NCBI GenBank assembly: GCA_964411505.1
Contig: CAYPLH010000011.1
Span: 18,452 to 82,451, forward strand
Direction of reading: 5' to 3'
Origin: CAYPLH01 sp964411505
GTDB lineage: Bacteria > Bacillota > Clostridia > CAYPLH01 > DUMO01
Length of the DNA: 64,000 nt
Below, one piece after another: positions 53,463 through 61,896 of the stretch. Numbering within the stretch: position 1 is the stretch's first letter; every line of letters starts with the position of its first letter. Below the pieces are notes generated by a model. That model worked only from the letters and a program-made list of their open reading frames with translations. It was not told the origin of the DNA and did not search any database. Position numbers and translations under genes: made by a program.

Positions 53463-54401
53463 TTATGCTCTTTTCTCAACAACCTTATGCTGCTGTCTTT
53501 CTTTCCATAACACCCACAGTGGACCTGAAATAAATACAGAAGAATAGACGCCACTTATAATACCTATTATTAGTGGTAGAATAAATTCCTTTATTGACTG
53601 TATGTTGTAATAATAAGCAAATATATAAACAGCTAGGACACATAAAAGTGTAGTAACAGCAGTGTTAACTGTTCTTCCCATAGTCTGATTAATGCTTGTA
53701 TTTACAAGTTCAGCTGTTGACGCTTTCCTTAATAGTTTGCTGTTTTCCCTTATACGATCATAAATAACAATTGTACCATTTATTGAGTATCCAAGTATGG
53801 TTAGTATTGCTGCTATGAATGACTCATTCAGAGGAAATTTAAATATAACGTAGAAGGTAAACATAACCATTAAGTCATGGAATAATGAAATAACAGCGGT
53901 TATTGCCGCAGATAGGTTCATTACACGAAATCTCCACCAGATATAAAGTATAATAAGAAGTGAAGCATATAAAGCAGCTATAGCTCCTTTATTTCTCAAT
54001 TCCCTTCCTATAAATGGTTCAACGCTTTGCATCTCTATCCCAGCGTCGAATCCAATATTAAATTCCTTTCTCAAAGCATCAACTGCTTCTGTTCTTTCTT
54101 CATCTGTCAATGTTTCCGAACTGGCTATCCTTAGCTGAAGCAGGTATATAGTCTGATTGTCTTCAGCATTTATAGTCTGTAATTTTTGTGCAGTAGCTGT
54201 CTTGTTTACAGCTTCATAAAAAACCTCTTCTGCTCTTGAAGTTTCAAAGTCTCCATCGTTCATTTCAATCTGCATCAGTGTTCCGCCCTCAAACTGGATA
54301 TCCAACTGAATCCCATTTATGAGTAATCCTGCTATTCCAGCAAACATAATTAAAATAGAAAGTATAAAAAACCATTTTCTTTTTCCTATAAAATCAAACA
54401 T
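53463..54401 (-). CDS. secF: Protein translocase subunit SecF
   Basis: 312 residues with six membrane helices. The family opening IDFxG-like LDIQFEGGTLMQIEM and the late region LNESFIAAILTILGYSINGTIVIYDRIRE are diagnostic. SecF pairs with SecD to use the proton or sodium gradient to pull exported proteins across the membrane. AAGGAGGTGCTGGA precedes the ATG. It lies 12 bp after secD. Confidence 0.96.
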   Translation of the reverse strand: MFDFIGKRKWFFILSILIMFAGIAGLLINGIQLDIQFEGGTLMQIEMNDGDFETSRAEEVFYEAVNKTATAQKLQTINAEDNQTIYLLQLRIASSETLTDEERTEAVDALRKEFNIGFDAGIEMQSVEPFIGRELRNKGAIAALYASLLIILYIWWRFRVMNLSAAITAVISLFHDLMVMFTFYVIFKFPLNESFIAAILTILGYSINGTIVIYDRIRENSKLLRKASTAELVNTSINQTMGRTVNTAVTTLLCVLAVYIFAYYYNIQSIKEFILPLIIGIISGVYSSVFISGPLWVLWKERQQHKVVEKRA

Positions 54402-54413
54402 TCCAGCACCTCC

Positions 54414-55697
54414 TTATGCTCCGTACAGCCATTTGTTTTTTGCAATCTGCATATTCCCAACCGATTTTGTCATAGTCCTTGACGCAGCTACGGCAGTCAA
54501 AAAGCTTAGGGTTACTCCCAAAAACAATGTGACCGCAAAACCTTTAATAGGTCCGGTGCCGAACATATATAAGATAGCAGCAGCTATCAAAGTTGTGAGA
54601 TTACCGTCTAATATAGCCGTCAATGCTCTTTTAAAGCCGCGATCTACAGCTGCCCCCAAAGTTTTACCACTTCTTAATTCTTCCAATATCCTTTCGTTTA
54701 TGATTACGTTGGCATCAACACCTGTGCCAATTGAAAGAATAATACCTGCTATACCCGGTAAAGTTAGTGTAATACCAAACCATGATATTAAAAGAAGCTG
54801 ACCTGCAACCAACCCTAAAAGTGCAATACTTGCAATAAGCCCCGGGAGTCTGTAGTACAAGGACATATATAAAAATACAAGAATTAATGAAACAATACCT
54901 GCAGTCACAATCACACTTAAAGCATTTTCACCAAGTGAAGGGCTTATGGAATTAACCTGTTTAGCTTCAAGACTAAAAGGAAGAGCACCAGATTTAATAA
55001 TTGAAGCCAAATCTCCAGCTTCTTGAGGAGTAAAATATCCTTGTATTACTGCGCTTCCGCCTGTAATTTTTTGAGAAACGGTAGGTGCTGAAATAAATTG
55101 ATCATCCATAAATATGGCAATTCTTTGATTGACAAGCCTTCCAGTACCTTCTTCAAATTTAATTGCACCTTCTTCGCTTAAATCAAGGGCCACAACCATC
55201 CGACCTGTTTCAGGATCTTTTACTACACCTGTATCTTCAACATCAGTACCTTGTATAACAATCCTTCCTGTAGGCAAGAAGACGCCCCTCTCATCTACTT
55301 TCGTTTCATCTACTTCCTGGAATGTAAGAAGAGCGGTTTTTCCTATATCATCTATAGTAGCCTGAGGATTAAAATCCGTTTCTCCTTTGCCCCATGGTAT
55401 AGATACAATAATCCTTCCATTTTGGGGTTCTGTAGTGAGTTCTCTGTCATAAATCTGTTTCGCATCTAACCTTTTTCCAATTATTGTTTTGGCAATTTCC
55501 AGCTCCTCTTTTGAAGGGTTTTCTGTATCAGGATACAAAACAGCATTAACACCGCCTTTGATATCAGTACCATACCTTATGCCTTCTACCCCTAGTATTT
55601 CAAATCCGAAGAGGTTTAATCCATTTACAGCCAAATAACTTAAAAATAAAATAACTATAACTGTAACAATGAAACCAAGGCCTTTATTGCTTCTCAT
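54414..55697 (-). CDS. secD: Protein translocase subunit SecD
   Basis: 427 residues from the ATG after AAAGGAGGAAACTCGCTT; the longer frame from 55730 runs into that site. It has an N-terminal helix, the YGTDIKGGVNAVLYPD motif, a periplasmic-type domain with IDDIGKTALLTFQEVDE and FTPQEAGDLASIIKSGALP, then five more helices including LPGIAGIILSIGTGVDANVIINERI. It functions with SecF in an operon separated by 12 bp. Confidence 0.96.
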   Translation of the reverse strand: MRSNKGLGFIVTVIVILFLSYLAVNGLNLFGFEILGVEGIRYGTDIKGGVNAVLYPDTENPSKEELEIAKTIIGKRLDAKQIYDRELTTEPQNGRIIVSIPWGKGETDFNPQATIDDIGKTALLTFQEVDETKVDERGVFLPTGRIVIQGTDVEDTGVVKDPETGRMVVALDLSEEGAIKFEEGTGRLVNQRIAIFMDDQFISAPTVSQKITGGSAVIQGYFTPQEAGDLASIIKSGALPFSLEAKQVNSISPSLGENALSVIVTAGIVSLILVFLYMSLYYRLPGLIASIALLGLVAGQLLLISWFGITLTLPGIAGIILSIGTGVDANVIINERILEELRSGKTLGAAVDRGFKRALTAILDGNLTTLIAAAILYMFGTGPIKGFAVTLFLGVTLSFLTAVAASRTMTKSVGNMQIAKNKWLYGA

Positions 55698-55827
55698 AAG
55701 CGAGTTTCCTCCTTTTCTTGTTAACCACATGAAAGTATTATATACTTTGGAAAATTTAACGTCAATACATCATCGGTTTACTTTAAATACACTTTATTTG
55801 ATTAGGCATTACACATATAATGATTAA

Positions 55828-56358
55828 TCAGTATTCCCAGTCACTAACACGGCATTTAAGATATTCTCCTGCAAGCTTAATATATTCATGGGCTCCATTT
55901 TTTATATTTTCAATTTCTTTTACAGTGAGCCTTCTCATAACTTTTCCCGGACTTCCTATAACTAGTGATTCATCGGGTATAACAGTATTAGGAGTTATAA
56001 CAGCTCCTGCAGCTATAAGGCAATACTTCCCTATTTTTGCGCCATCAAGTATAACTGCTCCCATGCCTACAAGACTGAAATCATCCACGCTACAGCTGTT
56101 CAAAACAGCTCCATGACCTATAGTCACATAATTCCCAACAGTTATTCCCACATCTAAAGAGCAATGCAACACACATCCATTCTGCAAGTTAGAGCTCTCG
56201 CCAATACTAATTCTTGCAATGTCTCCACAAAGAACCGCATTATATAACACACTCGAATTCTTGCCGATATCCACATTACCGCTAATTCTACATCCGGGAG
56301 CAATATAGCATGTCCCATCAATTTGTAAAAAGTTCCTCTCAAGATCCTTAATAAGCAT
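55828..56358 (-). CDS. Gamma-carbonic-anhydrase-like hexapeptide protein lacking one zinc ligand
   Basis: 176 residues from the ATG after GGGAGGATTTTTG. It is a left-handed beta-helix with isoleucine/valine hexapeptides and a C-terminal helix. Two of the three metal histidines of gamma-type carbonic anhydrases are present, H65 (CVLHCS) and H82 (IGHGAV), but position 87 is asparagine where LHGC is expected. It may be an inactive or altered member, or an acyltransferase of the PaaY/YrdA group. It lies between scfB and secD. Confidence 0.85.
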   Translation of the reverse strand: MLIKDLERNFLQIDGTCYIAPGCRISGNVDIGKNSSVLYNAVLCGDIARISIGESSNLQNGCVLHCSLDVGITVGNYVTIGHGAVLNSCSVDDFSLVGMGAVILDGAKIGKYCLIAAGAVITPNTVIPDESLVIGSPGKVMRRLTVKEIENIKNGAHEYIKLAGEYLKCRVSDWEY

Positions 56359-56410
56359 CAAAAATCCTCCCTTTTCAGTACCTGTCTGGTATACACAAAA
56401 AATTAAGCAC

Positions 56411-57754
56411 TTATCTTTGGGTCTTTATCCAAAGAGCGCACTCAAGCCTCTTTTTCTCTAGTTCGCACCCTATTTTATATGGGGTATAAATATCACCATT
56501 AAATTGAAAAGCATTTGCCGCACATCCACCACTACAGTAAAAACGAGCCCAGCAATTCCTACATTCCTGCTTAGAATAAATATTTAACTCTTTAAAGTTC
56601 TTACAGATTCTTTCATTTAATTCGCCATCCATGATATTTCCCAATTTAAACTCGGGATTTCCTACAAATTGGTGACAAGGGTAAACATCTCCCTCAGGTG
56701 TTACAGCCAGATATTCATTACCTGAACCGCATCCTTTCAGTCTTTTAGCAACACATGGACCTTGGCTTAAATCAATCATAAAATGAAAAAAGTTAAAAAA
56801 CTGTCCTTCTTTTCTCCTTCTTACATATTCTAATGCAAGCCTCTCATATTCTGCGCACACAGTAGGTACATCTTCTTCTCTTATATCAAATCCGCTGCCC
56901 TCTGCCGCTACAACAGGCTCTATTGAAATCTGTTCAAACCCTTCATCGGCAAGATGTAGAACATCCTTAGAAAAATCAAGATTTTTCCGTGTAAACGTGC
57001 CTCGCACATAGTAATTTTTCTGGTTTCTTGATTTTACTATGTCTTTTATAACAGGCAGTATTTTATCATAACAGCCTGTCCCATCACTACGAACTCTCAT
57101 CTGGTCATTTGTATCTTTTCGCCCATCAATACTAAGAACAATATTGTAAAAATTCTTGTTGATAAACTCTCTGTCTTCTTTATTCAATAGCATACCATTA
57201 GTAGTTATGGTAAAACGAAAATTCTTAGCAGATTCTTTTTCTCTTTGTCTTGCGTACTCTACAACATTTCTGACAGTATTGAAGTTTAGCATAGGCTCTC
57301 CGCCAAAAAAATCCACTTCAAGATTGACTCTTGAACCTGATTTTTCAATAAGATAATCAATGGCTTTTTTACCTATATCCTCTGACATTATAGATCTTTC
57401 GCCGCCAAAATTACCAGTAGATGCAAAACAGTACCTACACCTTAAATTACAGTCATGAGATACATGAAGGCACATTGCTTTAACAACTGATTTCTTCTCC
57501 CATACTGGAACATAGCTTTCATAAATATCCTCAGAAAACAATAATCCACGCTTCTTTAATTCAGACAGTTCTGTCAGCGTTTCAATTATGTCTTCTTTAT
57601 CATATTTACTCGTAAATTGTTTGATAATCTCTTCTTTTGGTACTTTGTCATAAAAGTCCAAAATATCATAGCTGATATCATCCAGCACGTGAACTGCACC
57701 ACTGTTAACGTCTACAACTATGTTAGTCCCAAACATTGTGAATTTATGTATCAC
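56411..57754 (-). CDS. scfB: SCIFF peptide maturase (radical SAM, SPASM domain)
   Basis: About 447 residues. GTG 57754, nine bases after AAAGG, gives the expected N-terminus (M)IHKFTMFGTNIVVDVNSG; a TTG six codons upstream has no site. The RiPP-recognition-like N-terminus is followed by the radical SAM motif CNLRCRYC, GGEPMLNF, and a C-terminal SPASM region with cysteines in CVAKRLKGCGSG, YPCHQF, CRNCWARFYCSGGC. It forms thioether crosslinks in the SCIFF peptide (scfA), encoded 145 bp upstream. A hairpin separates the two genes. Confidence 0.93.
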   Translation of the reverse strand: MIHKFTMFGTNIVVDVNSGAVHVLDDISYDILDFYDKVPKEEIIKQFTSKYDKEDIIETLTELSELKKRGLLFSEDIYESYVPVWEKKSVVKAMCLHVSHDCNLRCRYCFASTGNFGGERSIMSEDIGKKAIDYLIEKSGSRVNLEVDFFGGEPMLNFNTVRNVVEYARQREKESAKNFRFTITTNGMLLNKEDREFINKNFYNIVLSIDGRKDTNDQMRVRSDGTGCYDKILPVIKDIVKSRNQKNYYVRGTFTRKNLDFSKDVLHLADEGFEQISIEPVVAAEGSGFDIREEDVPTVCAEYERLALEYVRRRKEGQFFNFFHFMIDLSQGPCVAKRLKGCGSGNEYLAVTPEGDVYPCHQFVGNPEFKLGNIMDGELNERICKNFKELNIYSKQECRNCWARFYCSGGCAANAFQFNGDIYTPYKIGCELEKKRLECALWIKTQR

Positions 57755-57848
57755 GAATTTCAGCCTTTCCAATTTTTAATAAAGTCAAGAGTGCACAAAG
57801 TCACATATAAACATATAGTTTATAAAGATGAGCTATATCCTACAGAAT

Positions 57849-57877
57849 ACAGGGGCAAACATTTAAGTCGCCCCTGT
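57849..57877 (-). promoter_or_regulatory. Hairpin between scfA and scfB
   Basis: ACAGGGGC and GCCCCTGT pair around a 13-nt loop, 23 bp after the scfA stop codon. No T-run follows on the minus strand, so partial termination, processing or 3'-end stabilisation of the peptide mRNA is more likely than full termination. Confidence 0.5.
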
Positions 57878-57899
57878 GAATATTTATGTAACTTTTATG

Positions 57900-58040
57900 C
57901 TATTTTTTTTCACAGCTTTGATTTGCTACTGTACAAGAAGTTTTACATGCAGATTGACAGGATGTCTGGCACTCTCCACATCCGCCTTTCTTTAGGCTAC
58001 TATTTAAAGTTGAACCGTTTATAGTCTTAATGTGTTTCAT
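57900..58040 (-). CDS. scfA: SCIFF ribosomal peptide precursor (six cysteines in forty-five residues)
   Basis: A 46-residue frame: MKHIKTINGSTLNSSLKK leader, then GGCGECQTSCQSACKTSC and TVANQSCEKK. Six cysteines at 21, 24, 28, 32, 36 and 43 match the SCIFF family exactly. CGGGAGGAGTACCAT precedes the ATG. The radical SAM enzyme ScfB links a cysteine to a threonine by a thioether in studied homologues. The role of the mature peptide is unknown, although it is nearly universal in Clostridia. Confidence 0.95.
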   Translation of the reverse strand: MKHIKTINGSTLNSSLKKGGCGECQTSCQSACKTSCTVANQSCEKK

Positions 58041-58212
58041 ATGGTACTCCTCCCGAAGTCATTTTTTACAAAACACATTATAGCACATGATTTATAACAA
58101 TGAAAGTACTATTTTATCTGAATTTTGTCCCAAACAGACTCAAAAATCGCTTTAAACCTTTAATTATCTATCTTTTTAATTATTATCGATCATCAAGGGT
58201 CATAAACAATTT

Positions 58213-58644
58213 TTAGCTTTTTATTCGTCTACTATAAGACTTGTTTGTATTAACACCAAGTATTCCTCCTACTGCACCTGATAGTATTCCAATCATGAAC
58301 ATGGACATCACATACTTGGTAATGGAAAAGTTCATATAAATTATACTTCCAATAATATATAGAACAATCATATAGCATAATCCTGCTAAAGAACCATTAA
58401 GCCATCCTCTTGTTTTTAATGCCTTTGCTGACACAATTCCTGCTACCAAAACACTTATTATAGTTACAATAAGAACAACGGGAGAAACTAAGTCAGCACA
58501 GGAATCAATCTTGCTTAAGATGAGAGCAAAAATTAAAAATGCAGGAATTGTTATTATGTAGGAAACAATTAGTCCCTTGAGAACAGCTAGGGGTATAGTA
58601 CATTCTTTTGTGGATTTGCTTACCTTAAATGGCATCTTGCTCAT
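58213..58644 (-). CDS. TIGR04086-family membrane protein
   Basis: 143 residues with four membrane helices (VLKGLIVSYIITIPAFLIFA, VVLIVTIISVLVAGIVSAKA, LCYMIVLYIIGSIIY, and a last helix with MIGILSGAVGGILGV). It matches the TIGR04086 group of clostridial membrane proteins of unknown function, which co-occur with yajC and scfA. TTGGAGGTGCATT precedes the ATG. Its place just upstream of scfA makes it a candidate partner for the peptide, though this is inference. Confidence 0.85.
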   Translation of the reverse strand: MSKMPFKVSKSTKECTIPLAVLKGLIVSYIITIPAFLIFALILSKIDSCADLVSPVVLIVTIISVLVAGIVSAKALKTRGWLNGSLAGLCYMIVLYIIGSIIYMNFSITKYVMSMFMIGILSGAVGGILGVNTNKSYSRRIKS

Positions 58645-58847
58645 AATGCACCTCCAATAGACTTTTTACACTTAATTAAACTACTTGCCTCATTAATATC
58701 TATTTTGACACACTAAGAGTTAGAACTTGATTTGTACAAAAAGCTGGGATAATTAAAGAGGTTCTGTACAATGAATATTTAAAATAAAATAATGTACAGT
58801 GAAAATTTTCCAAATAAGCAGATTGTAAAAAAGAATATTAAAACTAT

Positions 58848-58869
58848 GAGGGCATAAATATATGCCCTC
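58848..58869 (-). terminator. yajC terminator
   Basis: GAGGGCATA and its exact complement around a 4-nt loop, followed on the minus strand by ATAGTTTTAATATT. The 363-bp gap between the TIGR04086 gene and yajC holds nothing else evident. Confidence 0.6.
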
Positions 58870-59007
58870 CAAATATTTTAAAAACCTAGCCTATGCTACA
58901 GCTAAACTTACACTAAATAAACGATACTTATGCATCTTCGAGAAGCAATAGCAGCACTTTTATACCTTACTTTTCTAAAAGATAAGCTCATAAGTACCCC
59001 TGTAGAC

Positions 59008-59328
59008 CTAACCTTGAATTGGTTTGTCTACATCTTTTATAGCCCATTTTTTAAATTGAACTTTATTTTTTTCTACGCCGGTTTCAATGGTAACTTCATC
59101 ATCTTTAATATTGATAACCTTTCCCACTATACCGCCTATTGTAGTAATCTTATCGCCAACAATAAGTGTATCCAGCATCTCTTTAGACTTCTTTTCTCTC
59201 TTTTTCTGAGGACGGAAAATCATAAAGTAGATTATACCGCCAAAAAACAAAAGATAAATTACCAAACTTATAATATTTCCTTCGGGTGCAACTGTAGGTG
59301 CTTCTGCTGCCAAGATTCCAAAAGGCAT
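59008..59328 (-). CDS. yajC: Preprotein translocase subunit YajC
   Basis: 106 residues: a single membrane helix (ISLVIYLLFFGGIIYFMIF) followed by RPQKKREKKSKEML and GDKITTIGGIVGKVINIKDDEVTIETG, the defining YajC features. It associates with SecDF. AAGGAGGAATATT precedes the ATG. Downstream of tgt, as in many bacteria. Confidence 0.95.
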   Translation of the reverse strand: MPFGILAAEAPTVAPEGNIISLVIYLLFFGGIIYFMIFRPQKKREKKSKEMLDTLIVGDKITTIGGIVGKVINIKDDEVTIETGVEKNKVQFKKWAIKDVDKPIQG

Positions 59329-59479
59329 AATATTCCTCCTTATTTATTAAATTTATGTCACCAATCATTCTCACAATTGACCACTATCCAAAAGCTGCAA
59401 TAAGTAGCATAAAATCTTTAAACTCTATACTTCACAACTCTACAAATGCAGGAGTAATTGGTTAAATAAGCTTTTAATT

Positions 59480-60601
59480 TCAAGTTTTATAAGCATATGA
59501 ATCAAAGAACTCATTCCTGAAACTTCCAAGCCTGTCTTCTATTATAGCTTGTCTTACAGATTTCATCAAGTTTAAAAGAAATCTTAAATTATGCCAAGTT
59601 GTAAGACGAATTCCTAGAACTTCATTAGCTTTCAAAAGATGGCGCACGTAAGCACGAGAAAAGTTTCTGCAGGCATAACAATCACACTCAGGATCCATAG
59701 GTCCATAGTCTCTTGCATACTTTGCGTCTCTAATAATTATTCTTCCTTTAGAGGTCATTATTGTACCGTTTCTTCCTATTCGTGTAGGCAGCACGCAATC
59801 AAACATATCTATACCTCTTATTGAGCTTTCAATCAGATAATCAGGGCTGCCCACTCCCATAAGATATCTTGGTTTATCCGATGGCAAAAGTGGTACTGTA
59901 CATTCAAGCATTTGATACAGAAGTTCACTTGGCTCCCCTACACTCAGTCCACCTATGGCATATCCTGGAAAATCTAAATCAATGAGTTCTAGAGCGCTTT
60001 GCCTTCTTAGGTCACTGTACATACCGCCCTGCACTATCCCAAATAAAGCTTGCTTCTTTGGAAACTTATGAGCTTCCTTGCATCTTTTTGCCCAACGAGT
60101 AGTCCTTTTCAGTGATTTTTCTGCATATTCATGCTCACTTGGATAGGGTATGCACTCATCAAAACACATAATAATATCCGAGCCCAGATCGTTTTGAATC
60201 TCTATTGACTTCTCTGGTGTTAAAAAATGCTTTGACCCATCTATATGGGACTTGAATCTTACCCCTTCTTCAACTATATCACGCAGGTTGCTAAGGCTGA
60301 AAACCTGAAATCCACCACTATCTGTTAATATGGGTCCATCCCAGTTCATAAACTTGTGAAGCCCTCCTGCTTCCCGAACAATATCATTTCCCGGTCTCAT
60401 ATAAAGATGATAAGTGTTGGATAAAATGATTTCTGCTTCTATGCTTACAAGCTCATCAGGTGACATTCCTTTAACTGTTCCTTGAGTACCTACAGGCATA
60501 AATGCAGGTGTATCAAAGCTGCCATGTGGAGTATGAACTCTCCCTAGTCTGGCTCCCGTTTGCTTGCACTTTTTTATTAACTCATATTTAACTGCTGTCA
60601 T
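59480..60601 (-). CDS. tgt: Queuine tRNA-ribosyltransferase
   Basis: 373 residues. The substrate motif ILTDSGGFQVFSLSNLR holds the general-base aspartate. GIVQGGMYSDLRRQSA and YLMGVGSPDYLIESSIRGIDMFDCVLPTR hold the nucleophilic aspartate. The zinc motif CDCYACRNFSRAYVRHLLKA is intact. It exchanges guanine 34 for preQ1 in GUN-anticodon tRNAs (for example the tRNA-Asn in this window). It lies 21 bp after queA. Confidence 0.97.
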   Translation of the reverse strand: MTAVKYELIKKCKQTGARLGRVHTPHGSFDTPAFMPVGTQGTVKGMSPDELVSIEAEIILSNTYHLYMRPGNDIVREAGGLHKFMNWDGPILTDSGGFQVFSLSNLRDIVEEGVRFKSHIDGSKHFLTPEKSIEIQNDLGSDIIMCFDECIPYPSEHEYAEKSLKRTTRWAKRCKEAHKFPKKQALFGIVQGGMYSDLRRQSALELIDLDFPGYAIGGLSVGEPSELLYQMLECTVPLLPSDKPRYLMGVGSPDYLIESSIRGIDMFDCVLPTRIGRNGTIMTSKGRIIIRDAKYARDYGPMDPECDCYACRNFSRAYVRHLLKANEVLGIRLTTWHNLRFLLNLMKSVRQAIIEDRLGSFRNEFFDSYAYKT

Positions 60602-60622
60602 TTAATCATCCTTCAAATTCAA

Positions 60623-61648
60623 TTACTTTATAAACATTGCATCTCCAAAGCTAAAAAATCTGTATTCTTGTTCAATTGCCGTCTGATAAGACTTAATTAT
60701 GTTTTCTCTTCCTGCCAGTGCGCTTACAAGCATAAGCAAGGTTGACCGGGGAAGATGAAAGTTGGTTATTAATGCATCAACTATATTGAAGTGAAACCCT
60801 GGATAAATGAAAATATCTGTCCAGCCTTCTGATGGCTTAACATGTCCTTCTTTGTCTCCGATAGTTTCCAGTACTCTTAAGCTTGTGGTGCCAACTGCAA
60901 TCACCCTATGTCCTTTTTCCTTTGCATTATTTATGCTATTACAGACTTTTTCATCTACTTGATAGTATTCAGAATGCATTTTATGATCCTCAATGTTATC
61001 TACCTTTACAGGTCTAAAGGTTCCAAGACCTATATGAAGGGTTAGATAAGCAATATCTACCCCTTTATCTACCAACGTTCCTAAAAGCTCCTTTGTAAAA
61101 TGAAGTCCTGCGGTAGGGGCCGCAGCAGAACCTGTGTGCCTTGCATATATTGTCTGGTACCTTTTTATATCATCAATTCTTTTTCTTATATATGGAGGCA
61201 GCGGAACAACACCCACTTTATCAAGTACTTCTTCAAAAACACCATTGTAGAAAAAACGCACAATACGATTACCTTCCTCAACAATTTCAAGTACTTCAGC
61301 TCTTAATACTCCATTCCCAAACTGAAATCTAGCGCCAGGATTAGCCCTTCGCCCTGGTTTTAATATAACTTCCCAGATATCCTTTTCTATTTTCTTTAGC
61401 AGAACAAATTCAATCTTTCCGTCGGTATCCTCTTTACTACCAAGAAGTCTTGCTGGCATTACCTTTGTATCATTCAGAACCAAGCAATCACCTTTATTCA
61501 GATATCCTACAATATCCTTGAATATCTTATGCTCAATTATCCCAGTATTTCTGTCAAGCACCAAAAGCCTTGACATTTGTCTTTTTGCAGCAGGCTCTTG
61601 AGCAATTAGCTTCTCCGGTAAATTATAATCAAAATCACTAGCTTTCAT
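60623..61648 (-). CDS. queA: S-adenosylmethionine:tRNA ribosyltransferase-isomerase
   Basis: 341 residues with family motifs FDYNLPEKLIAQEPAAKR near the start, LVLNDTKVMPARLLG, HTGSAAAPTAGLHFT and TNFHLPRSTLLMLVSALAG. It converts preQ1 in tRNA to epoxyqueuosine. GTAAGGATAGATT precedes the ATG. It is the first gene of the queA-tgt pair, with no ruvB visible upstream; a SpoIID-like gene lies there instead. Confidence 0.97.
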   Translation of the reverse strand: MKASDFDYNLPEKLIAQEPAAKRQMSRLLVLDRNTGIIEHKIFKDIVGYLNKGDCLVLNDTKVMPARLLGSKEDTDGKIEFVLLKKIEKDIWEVILKPGRRANPGARFQFGNGVLRAEVLEIVEEGNRIVRFFYNGVFEEVLDKVGVVPLPPYIRKRIDDIKRYQTIYARHTGSAAAPTAGLHFTKELLGTLVDKGVDIAYLTLHIGLGTFRPVKVDNIEDHKMHSEYYQVDEKVCNSINNAKEKGHRVIAVGTTSLRVLETIGDKEGHVKPSEGWTDIFIYPGFHFNIVDALITNFHLPRSTLLMLVSALAGRENIIKSYQTAIEQEYRFFSFGDAMFIK

Positions 61649-61896
61649 AATCTATCCTTACTATAAATCATAATCTTTCTCACTATAAAGATTAAAATAA
61701 TTAATCTTTAAAAAACCAAAAATATGTCACCCTCTTGCTATCTCCATTGATATAAAAAGTATGCTTTTTATACGCAATAAAAATGGTCTTTTTTCATAAC
61801 GCAATCAATAATACAACAAATCCTTTAATTATACAAGGATATATTTGTCCTCATTCAATCCCGCAAAATGAACAATCACCTCTAATTACAGCGCTT

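Noticed and set aside
58930..59403. 157-codon plus-strand open frame
   Set aside because: It covers yajC on the opposite strand, and no ribosome-binding site is present.
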